A stretch of 64,000 nucleotides of DNA from Alitta virens (lineage: Eukaryota; Annelida; Polychaeta; Phyllodocida; Nereididae), in NCBI GenBank assembly GCA_932294295.1, contig OW028580.1, positions 38,737,836 through 38,801,835 on the forward strand, given 5' to 3'. Each line of letters begins with the position of its first letter. Within the stretch, counting starts at the first letter, position 1. Shown piece by piece: positions 24,975-37,400 of the stretch. The position numbers were made by a program, and so were the translations under genes. The notes beneath the pieces are model-generated. The model searched no databases. It saw only the letters and a program-made list of their open reading frames with translations, and was not told the origin of the DNA.

Positions 24975-26164
24975 AAAAAAGGCATTTTTGGACTCTTAAC
25001 CCATGCAGCTGCATGGTGACATGTGTGGGCTTTCCCAACCTTTAAAGCTCGTTTAATCGCACATGTTGGTCATTGTTGGTGCTCTTGGGTAACATTGTCA
25101 TGGAGAAACAAGCCATCTAGATATCCAGATAGCTAGCTAGCTGGTCTAAAATCTCCTGCTGATGTAAATGAAACGACCAGAATTAAACGCCTGTCTTACA
25201 GGAAGCGGAAATGTTCATTGGCCAACGAATGGGATGCGTTGCTAAGGGCAACAGCCTCGAAACCATCATTACACCATCTAAATGCAAAGATCACATTTTA
25301 GGCCAGGACAATGTCAAGCAAACCTTGGAAAGGGTTAACTGTCAGCTATCCCACCTCATCAGCAGCTCATTCCATTACCTATCCATTTTGCTCTATCCTT
25401 AATGTCTATCCTTTGTCTTCTATGATTTTATTTTATTTTTATCTTGATCCGTTCTCCTGTGTTTTATGGATTGATAGCATCGCCACTGCATTGTCTGATG
25501 TGATATTATACTTTACATACAAAGCACATAACAGGACAAAATCTACAGAAGAAAAAAGAAATGTATCAATAAAATTGCACCTCAAGTTTCTCATTGAAAT
25601 CATAGCAATCCTCATTCGGCAAAGGCTTACTTACTTACTAGTCCGACAAACTGCCTCAGGATGAAGGTCACCTATCGGCGAACTTGCAAATGAAAGTAAT
25701 ATTTCGGTCTACTTACTTACTGCTATTTGTCCTGTTGGAGAATTATGGTTATGAGTGAGAAATATGGCAAAGATGAACATTTGAAAATATTTCAAACGGA
25801 GTTGATCCTGGTTTATTGTTGTCATTGTTCATATCAAGTTAAACTGTTAGAAGATGTAAAGAATTATCTTAACCATGAAGCTGTGAGAAGTTCCAAATAA
25901 GGGGGGGGGGGGAAGAATGCCATAAGAAAAACAATCTTTGTGATATCACCATAACAGACACTGTAGACACTGTGTGTAGTTTATGATAATGTTATCTTTA
26001 GGTCATATCCTGTGGGCATAAGTTGCTGTATGGAAATGTGGTGTCTTACAGGAACATCGTGTTTTATCTCGCCCTGTCCAATGTCCTTCTTTCCTGTTTA
26101 CGTTATGTAAACTTCTCGTCACTTCCTGTTGTCTGGGTTGTGGTCAGATGGGGTAATGAGGTAT

Positions 26165-26420
26165 ACTGTGCTTGCTATCCTGTCTTATCATATCCTGTCC
26201 TATCCTGTCATGTCCTATCCTATCCTATCCTATCCTATCCTATCCTATCCTATCCTATCCTATCCTGTCCTGTCCTGTCCTGTCCTATCCTGTCCTGTCC
26301 TATCCTGTTCTATCATATCCTGTCCTGTTCTATCCTATCCTGTCCTATCCAGTCCAGTCCTATCCTATCCTGTCCTATCTCATCCTGTCCTGTTCTATCC
26401 TGTCCTATCCTATCCCATCA
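26165..26420. repeat. TCCTA/TCCTG pentanucleotide repeat
   Basis: Five-base repeat with A/G alternation. It stays open in three frames on the + strand and so gives spurious Ser/Tyr/Leu/Pro-rich translations. Confidence 0.95.
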
Positions 26421-26451
26421 TTTGTCTATGTCTCAATGCTACTGGGTCTGA

Positions 26452-26692
26452 TGCTTATATGACCAGCTGGCAGAGGCGGACGTAATGATGAGAAGATAAG
26501 GTTGGGAGCCCGCACCATGTTACATATTTATCCCATGGGTGGGGTATTTTACTTGCTTCAGCATAGATACTGATTACAAGGCACCTCTAATTAACGTCTA
26601 ATGCTATCAACATCCAGCTGGGATGTAGCTCATGAAGCTTGCCCAGCCCAGGGATCGAACCCGGGACCTTCAGCAGAGCTGGCCAATATGGA
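26452..26692 (-). repeat. SINE-B copy with partial tRNA head
   Basis: On the - strand the right part reads GGTCCCGGGTTCGATCCCTG, a B box and T arm. It is followed by a body of about 200 bases ending in the tail TTCTCATCATTACGTCCGCC and CAGCTGGTCAT. The A box half is missing. This is the fullest copy of a family with at least ten fragments in the window. Confidence 0.75.
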
Positions 26693-27317
26693 GTCCTTCA
26701 TTCACATGACGTCCTCTGGAGTTTTTTTTCCAACTCTATGAGATTGGCTGTAAATAGTTTGGGTCATGAGAGTATGTGACAACTCTTGGAAATAAAACTT
26801 GAGTCTGAAGGGGAGTTAGCAGAAGTTGCTTCCTTATTTAGGGCCTAGAATTTAATTATTTTTTTGTTTAAATTACTTTTAATTGTATGAGCATATAATG
26901 TTTCAACAGTTTTTCCCAGATCCAGAATATGTCCTCTATTTCTTCAGTTTTTATGGTCAATAATTATCTGAAATACACCTGTCTTTACTTTACAAGTATA
27001 TTTCAACATATTTCAACATTTCAAAGAATTTGTTGGTGCCAATCAAACTCATGCATTTGTAAGATCACTCAATTTTTTATGATGGTGGAATTCATAGCTA
27101 GTTGAGCTGCCATTCTGGGGCTCAGCTGTATCATTTGTATTGTGGGGGAGGGATGCTGCTGTTTGATGAACGGTGATGCGGAAAAGTGATGCAGGAAAAT
27201 GATGGAACGCATGCTGCATGCAAACTGTCTGCAACAACGGGCTCACTGAATGCCATAGTATGTGCAGGTGCGCCTGAACTATGTACTTTAAGTGATGAAT
27301 GTTTATACAGTGGGAAT

Positions 27318-27900
27318 CACATCTTAAGACCACCTCACTTTTTAGATCACCTCACTTTTTAGATCACCTCACTATTGAGATCACTGGCTATTAAGATCAC
27401 CTCAGTAATAAGCGCCTCACTTTTAAGACTGCCTCATTAAGACCACCTCACTATTAAAACCACCTCAGTATTGAGATCACTCGCTAATTAGGATCACCTC
27501 AGTAATTAGCGCCTCACTATTAAGACTGCCTCATTAAGACCACTCAATATTAAGATCACCTCCCTGTTTAGACCACCTCACTGTTAAGACCACCTCACTA
27601 TTAAGACCACCTCACCAAATAAGACCACCTTACATGAAACCACCTCACTATGAATACCTCCCTATTAGTCTACATCAATATTATGATCTCCTATTAAGAA
27701 CACCTCACTATTAGGGCCACCTCAGTTTATACCACTTGACTATGAATCCCTCACTATCAGAATACCGCTTTAAAGACCACCTCGCTATCAGACAACCTCA
27801 ATATTAGGACCGCCTCAGTGGTAAGATTACCTTGATAAACCACCCCTGCAATTAAGACGCCCTTGCTATTAAAATTACCTTGGTATTAAGTCCATATACC
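27318..27900 (+). repeat. Diverged array of TTAAGACCACCTCAC units
   Basis: About 580 bases of irregular units such as CACTATTAAGACCACCT, much more diverged than the related array at 6074-6565. Confidence 0.85.
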
Positions 27901-28289
27901 TCATTAATTGTAATATGGGCATAGGGTCTGTATTCCATTATATAAAGTCCAGTCGTGTTTGTTTACTGTTGGTTGCAGCCACGTTTATTTATTCTGGGTT
28001 GCCAATCATAATACCATTTAATGACCCGTCGCTTTATTTGGTTAAGAAACGCAATGCAATGCTTCTCGGCAAAATATGATTTATATCTGAAAATGTTATT
28101 GCTCAGATTGCACTCCACGGGGACTTGGTTTTGTTTCTGTGAGTGAAATTGCTGGAATGTGTGGGGCTGTGATTGTGAACGATCATTTGCATGAAAACTG
28201 CAATCATCCGTCTTCGTAATGCATTGTTTTATTGCATGAATGGGGCAATTACACATTTTGCATTGACCAACTGTAAAATTAGTGTTTTG

Positions 28290-28580
28290 AGATGGAGAAA
28301 TGGATAGATAGATAGATGGATAGATGCATAGGGTGGGTAGGTAGGTAGATAGATAGAAAGATAGATAGGTAGATAGATAGATAGGTAGGTAGATAGATAG
28401 ATAGATATATGGATAGGGTCGGTAGGTAGATAGATAGATAGATAGGTAGGTATAGGTAGATAGGTAGATAGCTACTTGGATATATACTTAGATAGATTAG
28501 ATAGATACTTAGATAAGATAGATAAGATTATATATGTAGATAGATTAGATATATAGATTAGAAATATCTATATATAGATA
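28290..28580. repeat. GATA microsatellite
   Basis: Interrupted GATA/GGTA repeats. Confidence 0.9.
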
Positions 28581-29010
28581 GATAGATACACCTGAAGGTT
28601 CTCGGTCTGAGTTTCCTTATTATTAATACAGTTTTTATCATGATATCATTACATTTGCCTTTGGCAGGTAGTCTTAACATGCTGACCAAGCTTTTATGCA
28701 TTACAATACTCTGATGCAGTGATACCTGAATTGTGGACATAAACGCACTGTCTGAATTTGTTAACTACATCACTTACAAGTGGATAACATAGTGTCGATG
28801 AAATAGTTGTTGCACATGACCGCATCTATGACAGGCGTGGACTTGTATGACCAACGCAAATTTAATAAAAACTTTTTGATTTAAATAGCAACCTGTTGGT
28901 ATTACAAACTTCTTCAATTGTGATGTAATATGCACGGGAATAAGAGATCTGCTTTAATAAATACATTATTAATGTACTATAGTAAAATTTTGCATATATC
29001 ACTATTGCTA

Positions 29011-29011
<1 letters not shown>

Positions 29012-29053
<42 letters not shown>

Positions 29054-29100
29054 GTTACTACTACTACTACTACTACTACTGTTACTACTGTTACTACTGT

Positions 29101-29134
<34 letters not shown>

Positions 29135-29145
29135 GTTACTACTGT

Positions 29146-29179
<34 letters not shown>

Positions 29180-29229
29180 GTTACTACTGTTACTACTACT
29201 ACTACTACTACTACTACTGTTACTACTGT

Positions 29230-29260
<31 letters not shown>

Positions 29261-29272
29261 GCTATTACTACT
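29012..29272. repeat. TAC trinucleotide repeat
   Basis: About 85 triplets of TAC with regular TGT interruptions in groups. It yields poly-Tyr or poly-Ser translations that are not genes. Confidence 0.95.
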
Positions 29273-30640
29273 TATACTACTAGTATACAAACTTTTCTTA
29301 TATATAGCAAGTTTATCATTTTATGTGTGTAGATTGCATAGTAGTTGGAAATGATATATAAAATCGTCAACATTAGTTCTGAGATGACATCTGTTGCATT
29401 TTCAACAAACCTTTTCAACTAGATATAATTGTAGCTGAATAAAATTATCACATTTGTTAAAAGTAAAAAATAAGATTAAAAAAAAACAACTATGCTTACC
29501 AGAAATGAATAGTATGTACAGTGAACGACTCCGTTTTCGACAGAGGTGTGAAGAGACCCCTCTGAGGTTGTAAATCCAGTGGTTGAAAATGGAAAATTGG
29601 AGTGAGGATAAAAACAAAATTCCAACAACAGTTTGGCTGCAAGTGCACCAAGTTGCCATTGTTGCGGAACAATGCCTGCACTGAGCTGCCCTCTACTGGC
29701 GAAAACTTGTGAAACAGTTCTAGAGAGAGATTTGTGGGAAATTCTCGTCTGTAAGCTTCTGCCAGATTTGGAATTGTTTTTGAAATTTTCATTTTAAAGT
29801 TTCATTTTAATGTTTGCCATTGTTCATTGCGCTGTGGTTTGTTAAATGTTTTAAGATAATTTAAGGTGTCACCATGATAGGAAGATAATGTTGCCATTTG
29901 ATTATGATGTTCGGATTTTGAAAGGAAGCATAACACTAAAACACAATACATTATATTATCAATACCATTTTAAGCAAATTACAATCGTGAAAATTAATGG
30001 GGCTTACAACGATGTTCTGATTATGAGATGATGCTAAAATTACAAACCACATGGAAATTTGCAGTTTAATGGTCATATGTGTTGCTGGTTGTTTATGGTC
30101 ACAAGGTTCAGTTCTTTGTCCTGTGCTATTTCTGACATCGAGATGTCAAAGTTTACGTTTGCTTGAGTGATTTGAAGTCAATTCAGAGACAAGGAAGCGA
30201 GCTACCTTGTCAGTCAACCGTCTCAACAGGCAAACAATTGGGAGAAGGAGGAAGCGAGCATACAGGGGGCACTACGACTATGGCATATGTAAAGACAATA
30301 AGATTACGTCACTACATAATTGTTACATGGACGTCATCAAACAATACTTATCTGCTATGGTGTCAGTGACCTCTTGCGGTACTTTTCCTCCTCATGCCAT
30401 AATCTGCTTTAAACAAACGAACATCTACAAAAGGATGACCACGTATTCAGAACAACAGGACAATGCAAGCACCACTTGCACTTCATTGCATTTGGCTGTA
30501 ATTGAATTTGTTACTTGCTGGTAAGAGTGTACTGACATTAAGCCAATATACATTCATACTACTCATTACACTGAAAATGTCAAAAAAATATGCCGATGTT
30601 TGGATATTGTTTTCGTGAACCAAGCTGTGTAGCGGAAATA

Positions 30641-30880
30641 GGTGCTGTGGCCTTGTGGTCAAGGTGCTGGCCTGCAAAGTGCAAGGTTGTAGGTTCGAGC
30701 CCCAGCCATGGCATGGAGGAACTGAGCAGATCCTCTGTAACTCTTTGCTCCATCCACTCCACCCAGGTGTAAATGGGTACTTGGCTACAGGCAGAGATGG
30801 CCTAGGGAGTTGAGAAAGGCTCAAACTTGAACAGGCTTGCCAATGATGTAATAGTAATACTCGGTTGAGCTCATCCATGA
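30641..30880 (+). repeat. SINE-C (tRNA-derived)
   Basis: The A box region GCTGTGGCCTTGTGGTCAAG and the B box GGTTCGAGCCC are spaced as in a tRNA. The body contains CACCCAGGTGTAAATGGGTA, a stretch reminiscent of the conserved middle of several animal SINEs. It ends in a region rich in TAATAGTAATA. Confidence 0.75.
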
Positions 30881-31456
30881 GGATAATAGACTCTAAACCC
30901 AGACATTTTCATTTGGTGAACACATCTATGGAGTTGTATGGGTTGGTGGCTGATGAATGAGCATCAAATTGACTTTGCAGGCTTCTGACCTAGGGGGCAC
31001 TGTGATTGGAGTTTGTTGGCTGAGCCAGAGACTCTGCTGCCACCTAGCAGATTGCATTAGAATTAAGCAGCTGAACTGATTCGCCTGTGATGTCCGTACC
31101 CAAAGATATGCATCTGCAATAGATCCTAGGGAAATGTTTCATATTTGGATTACTGAACTGTCAAATAATATGCAATGTTTTCTTTGTGACGTTAATTTTC
31201 ACTATGTAATATTTTACAAGGTTTCAATAATTTGGATCTGGACCAAATAAGATCTCTTCCTAATGAGTTACAGCATGAAATTATACTTCACTTGTTTGTG
31301 ATAAGATTATTATTCATCCTAATCAGCCTCAAAATTATAATTTGCAGCATAGAACTTATCGCTTGGCATTTCTAAAGAGTGTCCCCTATGAAATTTTGTT
31401 TGAGTAAGTGTTAGTTTAACAACATACTTAAAAAGCAGTGATTTTATGTGTTTCAG
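30881..31456. other. Presumed NOP14 intron, upstream of the first visible exon
   Basis: AT-rich and ends in the acceptor TTATGTGTTTCAG. No earlier NOP14 exon was found in it. Confidence 0.6.
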
Positions 31457-34400
31457 AAATCCCATGAAAAGGCAAGTTTATTCAGTCTGAATGAAAATGA
31501 CGACCTGACCCATTATGGACAGTCGTTGGCTGAGATTGAAAAATTTGACGATCCAATTGGAAGCGACAGTGATGAAGAAGGAGGTGGCAAAATTGATGGT
31601 ACGTTTAGTATTTATGTTTAGTCATAAATATATGTTAATATAATAATGACAAAAAGCTGAATGTCAATAGATGGATGGATATGAAAAGTGCAGCCCTTTA
31701 AGCTGCTATGGCAAATAGTTGGCGCTTGGGAAGGTTGATTCATTGCATATAAAGAAATCCTAATTTGTTCTAAACAGTACTGAGACAACATGTATGGACA
31801 TTTCTAGCTGCTCCTGAATGGAATTTTCATTGTATATATTTTACCCTTATGTTGACCAATTACACGGTCACTCGTAAATGGCCAAATTAATTCCTCATTT
31901 TGTAACTGTGCCACTTTAGCAGAAACTATTAACCACATTTTTTCTCGAATGTCTGAACTATTCCAACAATAGAAAAATCTTGATCAATAGTGTTAGTAAT
32001 ACAACATCACTCCCATTAACTTCCAATTTACTTTATTTGGAGACCAATCTCTGCCCACAGGTGTCAATTTTGATATAATCATCCAAACAATATCATTTAA
32101 TTCATCCACAAATCGATTTTAGCTCAATTCTAGCCTATTTGTAATAGTTCATCAATAGATCAATTATTCATCCAGTTTTTACTTTATTTGTTAACCTCCT
32201 GCCACAGGTCTTTTGTACAGTTTGCACATTATACTAACCCAAAATTGAACCTGTTATTGAGCCTTCGGCAAAATTAAATAAATATGTTTAAACCAAATGG
32301 CCAAATTCCTTGGATATGGTGAGCAACAAGATATAGTTTGCATGGCTCTTTGACATCTGTTCTACATACCTTGAACAACCTCTGCCAATGTCACTCATAA
32401 GCCAAATTGAGAAGAAGCAAAGTAGTCTGGTTAGAAAATATATATTGTGGACAAAAAACTTGTGTGTGGCACATAGAATGAAATTTTGGTCACCGATCGG
32501 AATTTTGACATTGTGTCTTGTGGATGAATCATTCATGACACTGAAGATTAATCGTTTAATGTATGATGGTTAATTTGGTCTCTCCTATATCTGTGGCTAT
32601 TCTTTCAGCACGGATGGTGGCGAATGAGCATTTTGGAGGATTTTTGACCAAGAAAAATGAGATTGAAGGAGAACAGGGCGGAAACACGAAGTCATGGAAA
32701 GAACGTATGGAGGAAATCATCGCTAAATCAAAAAAAGAAAAGGTTTGGATTAGTTATTGTAACAAAATTTGAAGAACATTTATAATTATATAGAAACAAG
32801 TGTGGTTTTTAAGTTTTGAAAATGACCAGACAATGTCACTTATTGACAATGCCTTATTTGACAAGATATTATGTTTTAATAATATGTTTACTGCATTTAT
32901 GCATGTAAAATGGGCTTAATCAACAATAAGTAACTTAAAATTTCTGATAAAATATTTAATGCTTTATTGATCATAAGAATGACAAATAGTCTGTATTTGT
33001 TTCCAGTATGAAAGACAGCATGAAAAAGAGAAAGCGCAGGAATTGACTGATGAACTTGACGCCCAATGGAAGGAACTCAGCAAAAATATGGTTGGCCTGG
33101 TAAGTTGCTTTCGTAATTTTTGTCAATCGAGATAAAATTTGCACTCACAAACCTAAACTGTCTAATAAATGCACGTCAGTGTGTTTACTCATCTGGAAAT
33201 ATTCTTCACATGTAAGTTTCAGTATTATTATTGCTATCATCTCATCATTACGTCTGCCTCTGGCATCTGGTCATAAAAGCTGACTAAACTTCATACCCAG
33301 TAGCATTGAGACATTAGACATGAAGTACATGTATTGAACAGAAAGTTCCAGGTTTTTTCTTTATTTTATAAGCAGTGACGTTCCCAGCCCTCTGTTGTGT
33401 TGTATAAATTATGTTCACAAAATGATTATATTGTAAGCAATGAATACGCTAAAAAGAATCTATTACATTGTTCCACATTTCATTTATCACCTCAACTTCG
33501 CTTAGTCCTTCCAAGTGAAGAACTTGGAACTAATACTAAAGGAACTAATACTTGTGGACAATTCCATTCAAATCACATCTCTAATCTATTGAATTAACCA
33601 ATTTGCTTTGTACAGAGTAACTCACAAATTTAAATTTGTATATATATATATATGTATACAATATGTATACAATTATATAAATACTTGATTTGATTCCCAT
33701 GCATGCCTGTAAAAGTGCATGAAATAAATATATATATTGTATCGTGACTTGACGAAAAAGTATGTTGATTCAAACATACATTATGTATACGAAACTAAAA
33801 TAATTTAAAAAACAATCTTTTTCAATTTTAGAAAAGGGGTGAAGGATCCAAGGAGGAACCGGTTCCGAAAGCTGATGAATTCGACGTTGCAGTTCGTGAA
33901 CTGAGGTTCGAAATGCGAGGACAGGTGAGATATAGTGTTGAAGTAACGTCTAGTGTTGAAGTAACTTCTAGTGTTGAAGTAACATCTAGTGTTGAAGTAA
34001 CATCTAGTGTTGAAGTAACATCTAGTGTTGAATTAACATCTACAAAACTTAGTGAGTTGCGCCAATAGGGTAGCATAATTGTACTTTGAAAAAGAGACTT
34101 GTACACGTAATTCTGAATTTACTTCTGTGACATTTGATAGAAAAACGTATAATGTTGCATTCATTAACCTAAATTGAAGAAAACTTTGAAAACTGAGGTG
34201 TACATTTTACGATGATTTGACACCATTTAAATTTTGCAAGGTGATGCTATAGAAGTTATATCATTTTGTTGTTTTGATTTTAGGCCACAGATAAACTAAA
34301 GACAGAGGAAGAACTTGCCCAAGATGAAAAGAAAAGACTGGAAAAATTGGAGGTATAATACACAGATATTCATTGACTTCAAATTATCTGGCCTACGGAA

Positions 34401-37400
34401 GAAATTTTTTTTATAAAAAAACTATGTTGATTATTTTTTTTCAAAAAGGCTGATAGAACAAGAAGAATGAAAGGAATAATGGAAGGAGATTTGGAATCTC
34501 AAATTGGAATGCAGCCTCACAGGTCAGCAGATGACCTAGATGATGGGTAAGAGAATTAATTTCTTTATAAACTCTTGCATTTTTGCCCAGCTGACATCCT
34601 AGAGCGGCATTTGTAAGATTTTGATCTTGGATTTTTTGATATTTCCATCAACTGGAGTGTACATTCATAGGGTCAATACATTTATGCTTTTCACACTTGA
34701 CTCCAGGTGGCATATTTATTTAGTCTACTGGCATTTTCTAATTATTGCATAGAAATATATACTTTCCATTCTGTAAAGGGGCGCACTGACTTGTAACACT
34801 ATTTTGTTTTTATTGTTTAAAAATCGAAATTTTGAAATAAAATCAATGTCAATTTGTTGATAAATACATGGTGTTCGATTATTCTAAGAGGAACTATGCT
34901 GCTTAGCTGGAACTGTCCTTTTTAGAGGATAAAAACTTTTCAATTGTTATGTTGCTGTTTATGACACCGACGGAGCCTTATTAATCTCATTTCCTGGACT
35001 AAATAACTTAGAAATATCCTAAATATTGAATATTTACAGAAACTGCTTTGATAGATTTTACTCTAAATGACTTTTTTGACAGATTTGACTTTGCCAGTAA
35101 ACCTAAACAGTTTGTCCTCCAATACAAGGATGGCAAATTGATTGGACAGGATGATGATGATAAAGACGATAAAGATGAGGAAGATGAGGAAGAAGGAGAT
35201 GATGATGCTTCAGATGAAAGTGAGGATGAAAATGAGGAAGATGAGGATGCAGAGGATGAGAATGAAGAAGGTAACCATAGCAATGCCATCAATTGATTAT
35301 TTCTTATTCATATGAATGCCATTAAAATTGTTTGTTAATTAGGACACCTTTTTCAGCTAAATTGGCATCACCGTTTACTCAATGTATATGCTGAGGCAAG
35401 GGCAATTTCCCACTTATGGTTAAGATAAATCAAATGCTAAACTAGAATTTGTATTATTTGTGATGGCACTAAAGACAAATGGTAATGATAATTAGATTTT
35501 ATTTTACTTGGATCTGTCCTCTGTCACCCCAGAATGCTGAACGTCCTCTGTAAGTCTTGAGGGTCAATGCCTAGTGAGTCTTAGTCAACGATATGCACTG
35601 CCCGCCTCTCAGCTCCGACAGTGAAATTGTAGACCATAATGACCGATCCAAAACATGCTGACCGAGAAAGATTTTAGATAGGGAACTATCTACCATTCTT
35701 ATTCCAAATGTTTTGGATCTACCACTGGATTTCCTTATATGGCTACAACTTAGCTGACGGTTGAAATGTTTGATTGTTGGAGTCTAATACTCAGTGTCTA
35801 CTCTGAGGCTAGAAGAAGAAACACCTTCAGATGGAAAGGTTAAATGAATGTCATTTGTGATCCATACATTGTTAACTTGATAAATTTAATGTTTACAGTT
35901 ACAAAATTATCACCTAATAAGAAATCAGTCAAATTTGTGACTGACAAAACTTCAACAGAAAACAGCGAACAGGAGGAGGAGGATGAATCAAATGGTGATG
36001 TTGACGATGATGAGGATGACCCAATGGGGCGGACATCAGATTTGGAATCAGACGATGAGGATGGTGATGAAGAGAAAGACAATACAAAAAGCGATTCATC
36101 GGCAACAAAAATGAAGAAATTGACGTCAATTTTGAAGAAAGCGGCGATTGATCCTGAGAAATTAAAAGAATCCCTAATGGTGAGTCAAATTGTAGTGTTA
36201 CATCGGAGACTTATTTAATTTGTAATTTCAAGGTAGATAATAACTCGGACCAGCTTAATAGGAATGACCCTGTGTGACCAATTAATTGGTGTTCAAATCA
36301 TGGAGTTAATTCATATCAGGGATGAGTTGTGTGAAGACTTTAGTCTCAGTAAAAAAGATATCTGTGATATAATAGAACATTTAGCCACAAATTGATTATC
36401 TGGGGTTTTTGCTACCCTCTTTTTTTTTTTCTTTTCTTTTATTTGGTGCGAATCATTGTTTTTAAATATTTTGTTTTTATTAATCTTGAATTTTATACTG
36501 TTTATTTTTATACGAATAAAGCTTATAATATAATAATTTATAACCTCACAAAAAGACAGCCGTCAGAATTAAACTAGGGTAATCTAACCATCAACGCTTG
36601 TTTTAAGTTCAATACAAATATCACATAGAGAATAATAATTTTAAGTCTAAATCATTAGGACAATTTTATTACATGACGTTTCACCTCAGGGACACCTTAA
36701 TTTTTTTTAGCGCCAGAGTGACTCCCGAATGTTTATATTTTAATGTAATATGTAAAATTGTAAATGAAATATTTCCTAGTTGTTCTGAGTTCTTTTACTT
36801 TATTTTGATGTTCAGAAACGAAAAGAAATGATGGAAGCTGCCAAAGAGGAATTGCCGTACACCTTTCCAGGTATGATAATGCTCGTAATTCATATTTTAA
36901 ATGTTATATTCGGATTTAGTGCAGTGTGGCGGACACAAATCTATGCCCATATTTGGCATCCATGAAATATGAATATAATCATTATTTCTTACCAAATTTT
37001 TTTCTGGCAAACAATGAGAATAATATTTGTGTCGAATAGCGGGGTGTTGAGGGCGGCACCCCCCGGTAAAATAAAAAATAAACATGTTCTTGCCTTGAAA
37101 ATGATCACCACTGTCATTTGTGACGTCATGCATTGAATTCAAGCATTTTTACGTCATAGGCCTGGCAACGAGGCTCGCTAAATATAGTCATAAATTTGGG
37201 TCCACTATACTGCACTTTTTCCTTATATTTTTATATCATTAAGATTAATAGATTATTGTACAAATGAATTAATCTCCTAATTTAATTACCGCATTCAGCT
37301 CCGGAGACATATGACGACTTGCTGCAACTGTTGGAAGGACATTCAAATTCTGACCAAATCACAATTATCGGTCGAGTCCGCAAGTGTCACCATCCAAGTT

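Larger units (their letters stand above)
23902..26451. other. No gene; two microsatellites and a tRNA-like fragment
   Basis: A tRNA-like stretch lies at 24728-24782 (TCTAGTGGTTAAGCTC, then GGTTTGAATCCCAGC). TTCT repeats are at 24907-24974, a G run at 25902, and TCCTR repeats at 26165-26420. Confidence 0.55.
27901..30640. other. No gene recognised; microsatellites
   Basis: GATA repeats lie at 28290-28580 and TAC/TGT repeats at 29012-29272. Open - strand frames at 27963-28256 and 29496-29792 have no recognisable family or clear splice sites. Confidence 0.5.

Noticed and set aside
26023..26485. Three overlapping Ser/Tyr/Leu/Pro repeat frames
   Set aside because: A pentanucleotide repeat that is open in three frames on the same strand; no conserved ends.
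27963..28256. 97-codon minus-strand frame
   Set aside because: Low-information composition with AATAAA words inside; nothing supports coding.
28862..29290. Poly-Ser and poly-Tyr frames
   Set aside because: TAC microsatellite read on both strands.
29496..29792. 98-codon minus-strand frame
   Set aside because: No family resemblance, no splice context and no visible start signal; likely chance or an unknown repeat.
30163..30524. Overlapping plus-strand frames considered as missing NOP14 N-terminal exons
   Set aside because: The translations do not resemble the conserved NOP14 N-terminus.
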